5,872 nucleotides of DNA from Verrucomicrobiia bacterium (GTDB lineage: Bacteria > Verrucomicrobiota > Verrucomicrobiia > Verrucomicrobiales > Akkermansiaceae), in NCBI GenBank assembly GCA_947460915.1, contig CANHKJ010000196.1, positions 1-5,872 on the forward strand, given 5' to 3'. The first letter of the stretch is position 1. Each line of letters opens with the position of its first letter. The position numbers were made by a program, and so were the translations under genes. The notes under the pieces were generated by a model. That model worked only from the letters and a program-made list of their open reading frames with translations. It had not been told where the DNA came from and did no database searches. Below, one piece after another: positions 4,422-5,872 of this stretch.

Positions 4422-5872
4422 ATGGATTTTCAACTGGCGAGCGATTACACACCGAGCGGCGATCAGCATCAGGCGATTGAAAAGCTGACGCGATCGATTC
4501 TCGCGGGCAATGGTCATCAGACTTTGCTAGGTGTCACGGGTTCGGGGAAAACGTTTACGATGGCGAACTTGATTCAGCGGGTTAATAAGCCGACCTTGAT
4601 CATGAGTCACAACAAAACGCTTGCGGCTCAGCTTTACTCCGAGTTCAAAAATTTCTTTCCCCATAATGCTGTTGAATACTTTGTCTCGTATTTCGATTAC
4701 TACCAACCCGAAGCCTACATTCCGCGCACGGATACTTACATCGAGAAAGATTCATCGATTAATGATGAGATCGAGCGTTTGCGACTGAGTACGATGGGCT
4801 CGTTGTTGACGCGCGAAGACACCATTGTCATCGCCTCGGTGTCCTGCATTTACGGTTTGGGATCGCCTGACGATTACTCAAACATGATGTATCCGATCAA
4901 GGTGGGTGATCAGATCGCTAGAGATGAAATGATCGCCATGCTATGTCAGTTGATGTTTGAGCGCAACGACATCGCTTTTGGACGGGGGAATTTTCGGGTG
5001 CGTGGTGATGTGGTCGAAGCTCACCCTGCCTATCTGGAAAAAACGGCGATTCGTGTGGAATTTTTTGGCGATGAAATCGAACGCATCAGCAGTGTGGATG
5101 TGCTCACAGGGGCGATCATGGAACGTCTTGATTCGACGATTTTTTTCCCCGCCAAACAATTCGCCACCCCCGCGGACAAGCTCAAGAAGGCGATGAAGTC
5201 GATTCAGGAAGAACTGAATGCACGCGTCGCTGATCTCGAAGCTAACAAAAAGTTGTTAGAAGCGCAGCGGATCAAAATGCGCACGGACTACGATCTGGAA
5301 ATGATGCGCGAGATGGGATTTTGCCAAGGCATCGAGAACTACGCTCGACACATCACCGGGCGTGAACCGGGCGCGCGCCCCTACACCTTGCTCGACTTTT
5401 TTCCGAAAGATTACTTGCTGCTCGTCGATGAAAGTCACGTCACGATTCCGCAGATTGGCGGCATGTATGAAGGTGATAAATCGCGCAAGAGTGTATTGGT
5501 GGAACACGGCTTTCGACTTCCTAGTGCGATGGACAATCGACCACTACAATTTTCGGAATTCATGGACATGACTCATCAACGTGTCTATGTCAGTGCTACG
5601 CCGAGTGCATTCGAGCAAGTAAACTCACGACCCGATAACAAAGGCTACATCGCGGTGAAAACACGACCCGATCAAATTGGTTATGTGGATCGAAAAAAAC
5701 TGCGCATCAAGCCCAGTGGTGCTGATGATTCGTTAGATTCATTCCACGTCAACAAAGCGGGCTTTCCGCTCATCGTTGAGCAAATCATTCGCCCAACAGG
5801 ACTTCTTGATCCGGTGATTCATTTGCGCGAGCTCAAGGGGCAAATTGATGAAACCATCGAGCTTTGTCGTCA
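4422..5872 (+). CDS. uvrB: UvrB, excinuclease ABC subunit B (partial, C-terminus beyond window)
   Basis: This frame, MDFQLASDYTPSGDQHQAIE onward, runs open to the right edge (483 codons). UvrB is the helicase-like subunit of UvrABC nucleotide excision repair: it receives damage from UvrA, verifies it with a beta-hairpin and recruits UvrC. Visible motifs are Walker A GVTGSGKT (37-44), SHNKTLAAQLYSEFK (62-76), the damage-probing hairpin SYFDYYQPEAYIPRTDTYIEKD (89-110), DESH (336-339, Walker B), GFRLPSAMDNRP (363-374), SATP (391-394) and RPTGLLDP (457-464). The C-terminal helicase motifs and the UvrC-binding UVR motif lie outside. Between SATP and RPTG there are 62 residues against about 17 in E. 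coli. ATG 4422 is chosen because MDFQLASDY fits the family N-terminus; in-frame ATG 4407 would add MLGQD. Neither has a Shine-Dalgarno. Confidence 0.96.
   Translation, partial: MDFQLASDYTPSGDQHQAIEKLTRSILAGNGHQTLLGVTGSGKTFTMANLIQRVNKPTLIMSHNKTLAAQLYSEFKNFFPHNAVEYFVSYFDYYQPEAYIPRTDTYIEKDSSINDEIERLRLSTMGSLLTREDTIVIASVSCIYGLGSPDDYSNMMYPIKVGDQIARDEMIAMLCQLMFERNDIAFGRGNFRVRGDVVEAHPAYLEKTAIRVEFFGDEIERISSVDVLTGAIMERLDSTIFFPAKQFATPADKLKKAMKSIQEELNARVADLEANKKLLEAQRIKMRTDYDLEMMREMGFCQGIENYARHITGREPGARPYTLLDFFPKDYLLLVDESHVTIPQIGGMYEGDKSRKSVLVEHGFRLPSAMDNRPLQFSEFMDMTHQRVYVSATPSAFEQVNSRPDNKGYIAVKTRPDQIGYVDRKKLRIKPSGADDSLDSFHVNKAGFPLIVEQIIRPTGLLDPVIHLRELKGQIDETIELCR

Overview
The window is ordinary chromosomal housekeeping DNA from a bacterium. 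Moderate GC, a 70-residue PUR-domain protein, a YacL-type PIN/TRAM protein, an SbtA-type permease, a DVPCSNSG-type RsmB and scarce Shine-Dalgarno sequences together suggest the Verrucomicrobiota (or a PVC relative). This assignment is an inference from protein flavour and is of moderate confidence.

Layout: positions 1-350 (minus) hold the N-terminal 116 residues of an SbtA/DUF897-type sodium-dependent bicarbonate transporter homologue, cut by the window edge. A divergent AT-rich region (351-532) separates it from a tRNA-Lys(UUU) gene (533-605, plus), which ends at a strong intrinsic terminator (665-692). From 768 to 4374 four genes lie on the minus strand. In transcription order they are rsmB (16S rRNA m5C967 methyltransferase), potC (spermidine/putrescine ABC permease, 16 bp behind rsmB), a small GTG-started PUR-domain nucleic-acid-binding protein with its own promoter, and a membrane-anchored PIN/TRAM protein, also with its own promoter. 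Divergent from rsmB, across 47 bp, uvrB (excision nuclease subunit B) runs on the plus strand off the right edge; 483 codons are present.

The genes do not form one pathway: translation (tRNA-Lys, RsmB), transport (SbtA-like, PotC), nucleic-acid binding and possible RNA cleavage (PUR, PIN/TRAM) and DNA repair (UvrB). rsmB and potC are probably co-transcribed. The PUR and PIN/TRAM genes look largely independent, judging from candidate promoters in front of each and a weak terminator-like hairpin between them.

I see no CRISPR array, insertion sequence, phage gene or toxin-antitoxin pair, and no convincing new system. The points most worth checking are: a roughly 45-residue insertion in UvrB between the SATP motif and RPTGLLDP; an Asp-to-His change at an expected PIN metal-ligand position; a potC without potA, potB or potD beside it; an inverted repeat whose loop contains the -35 box of the PUR gene; and complementary leader and trailer sequences around tRNA-Lys.
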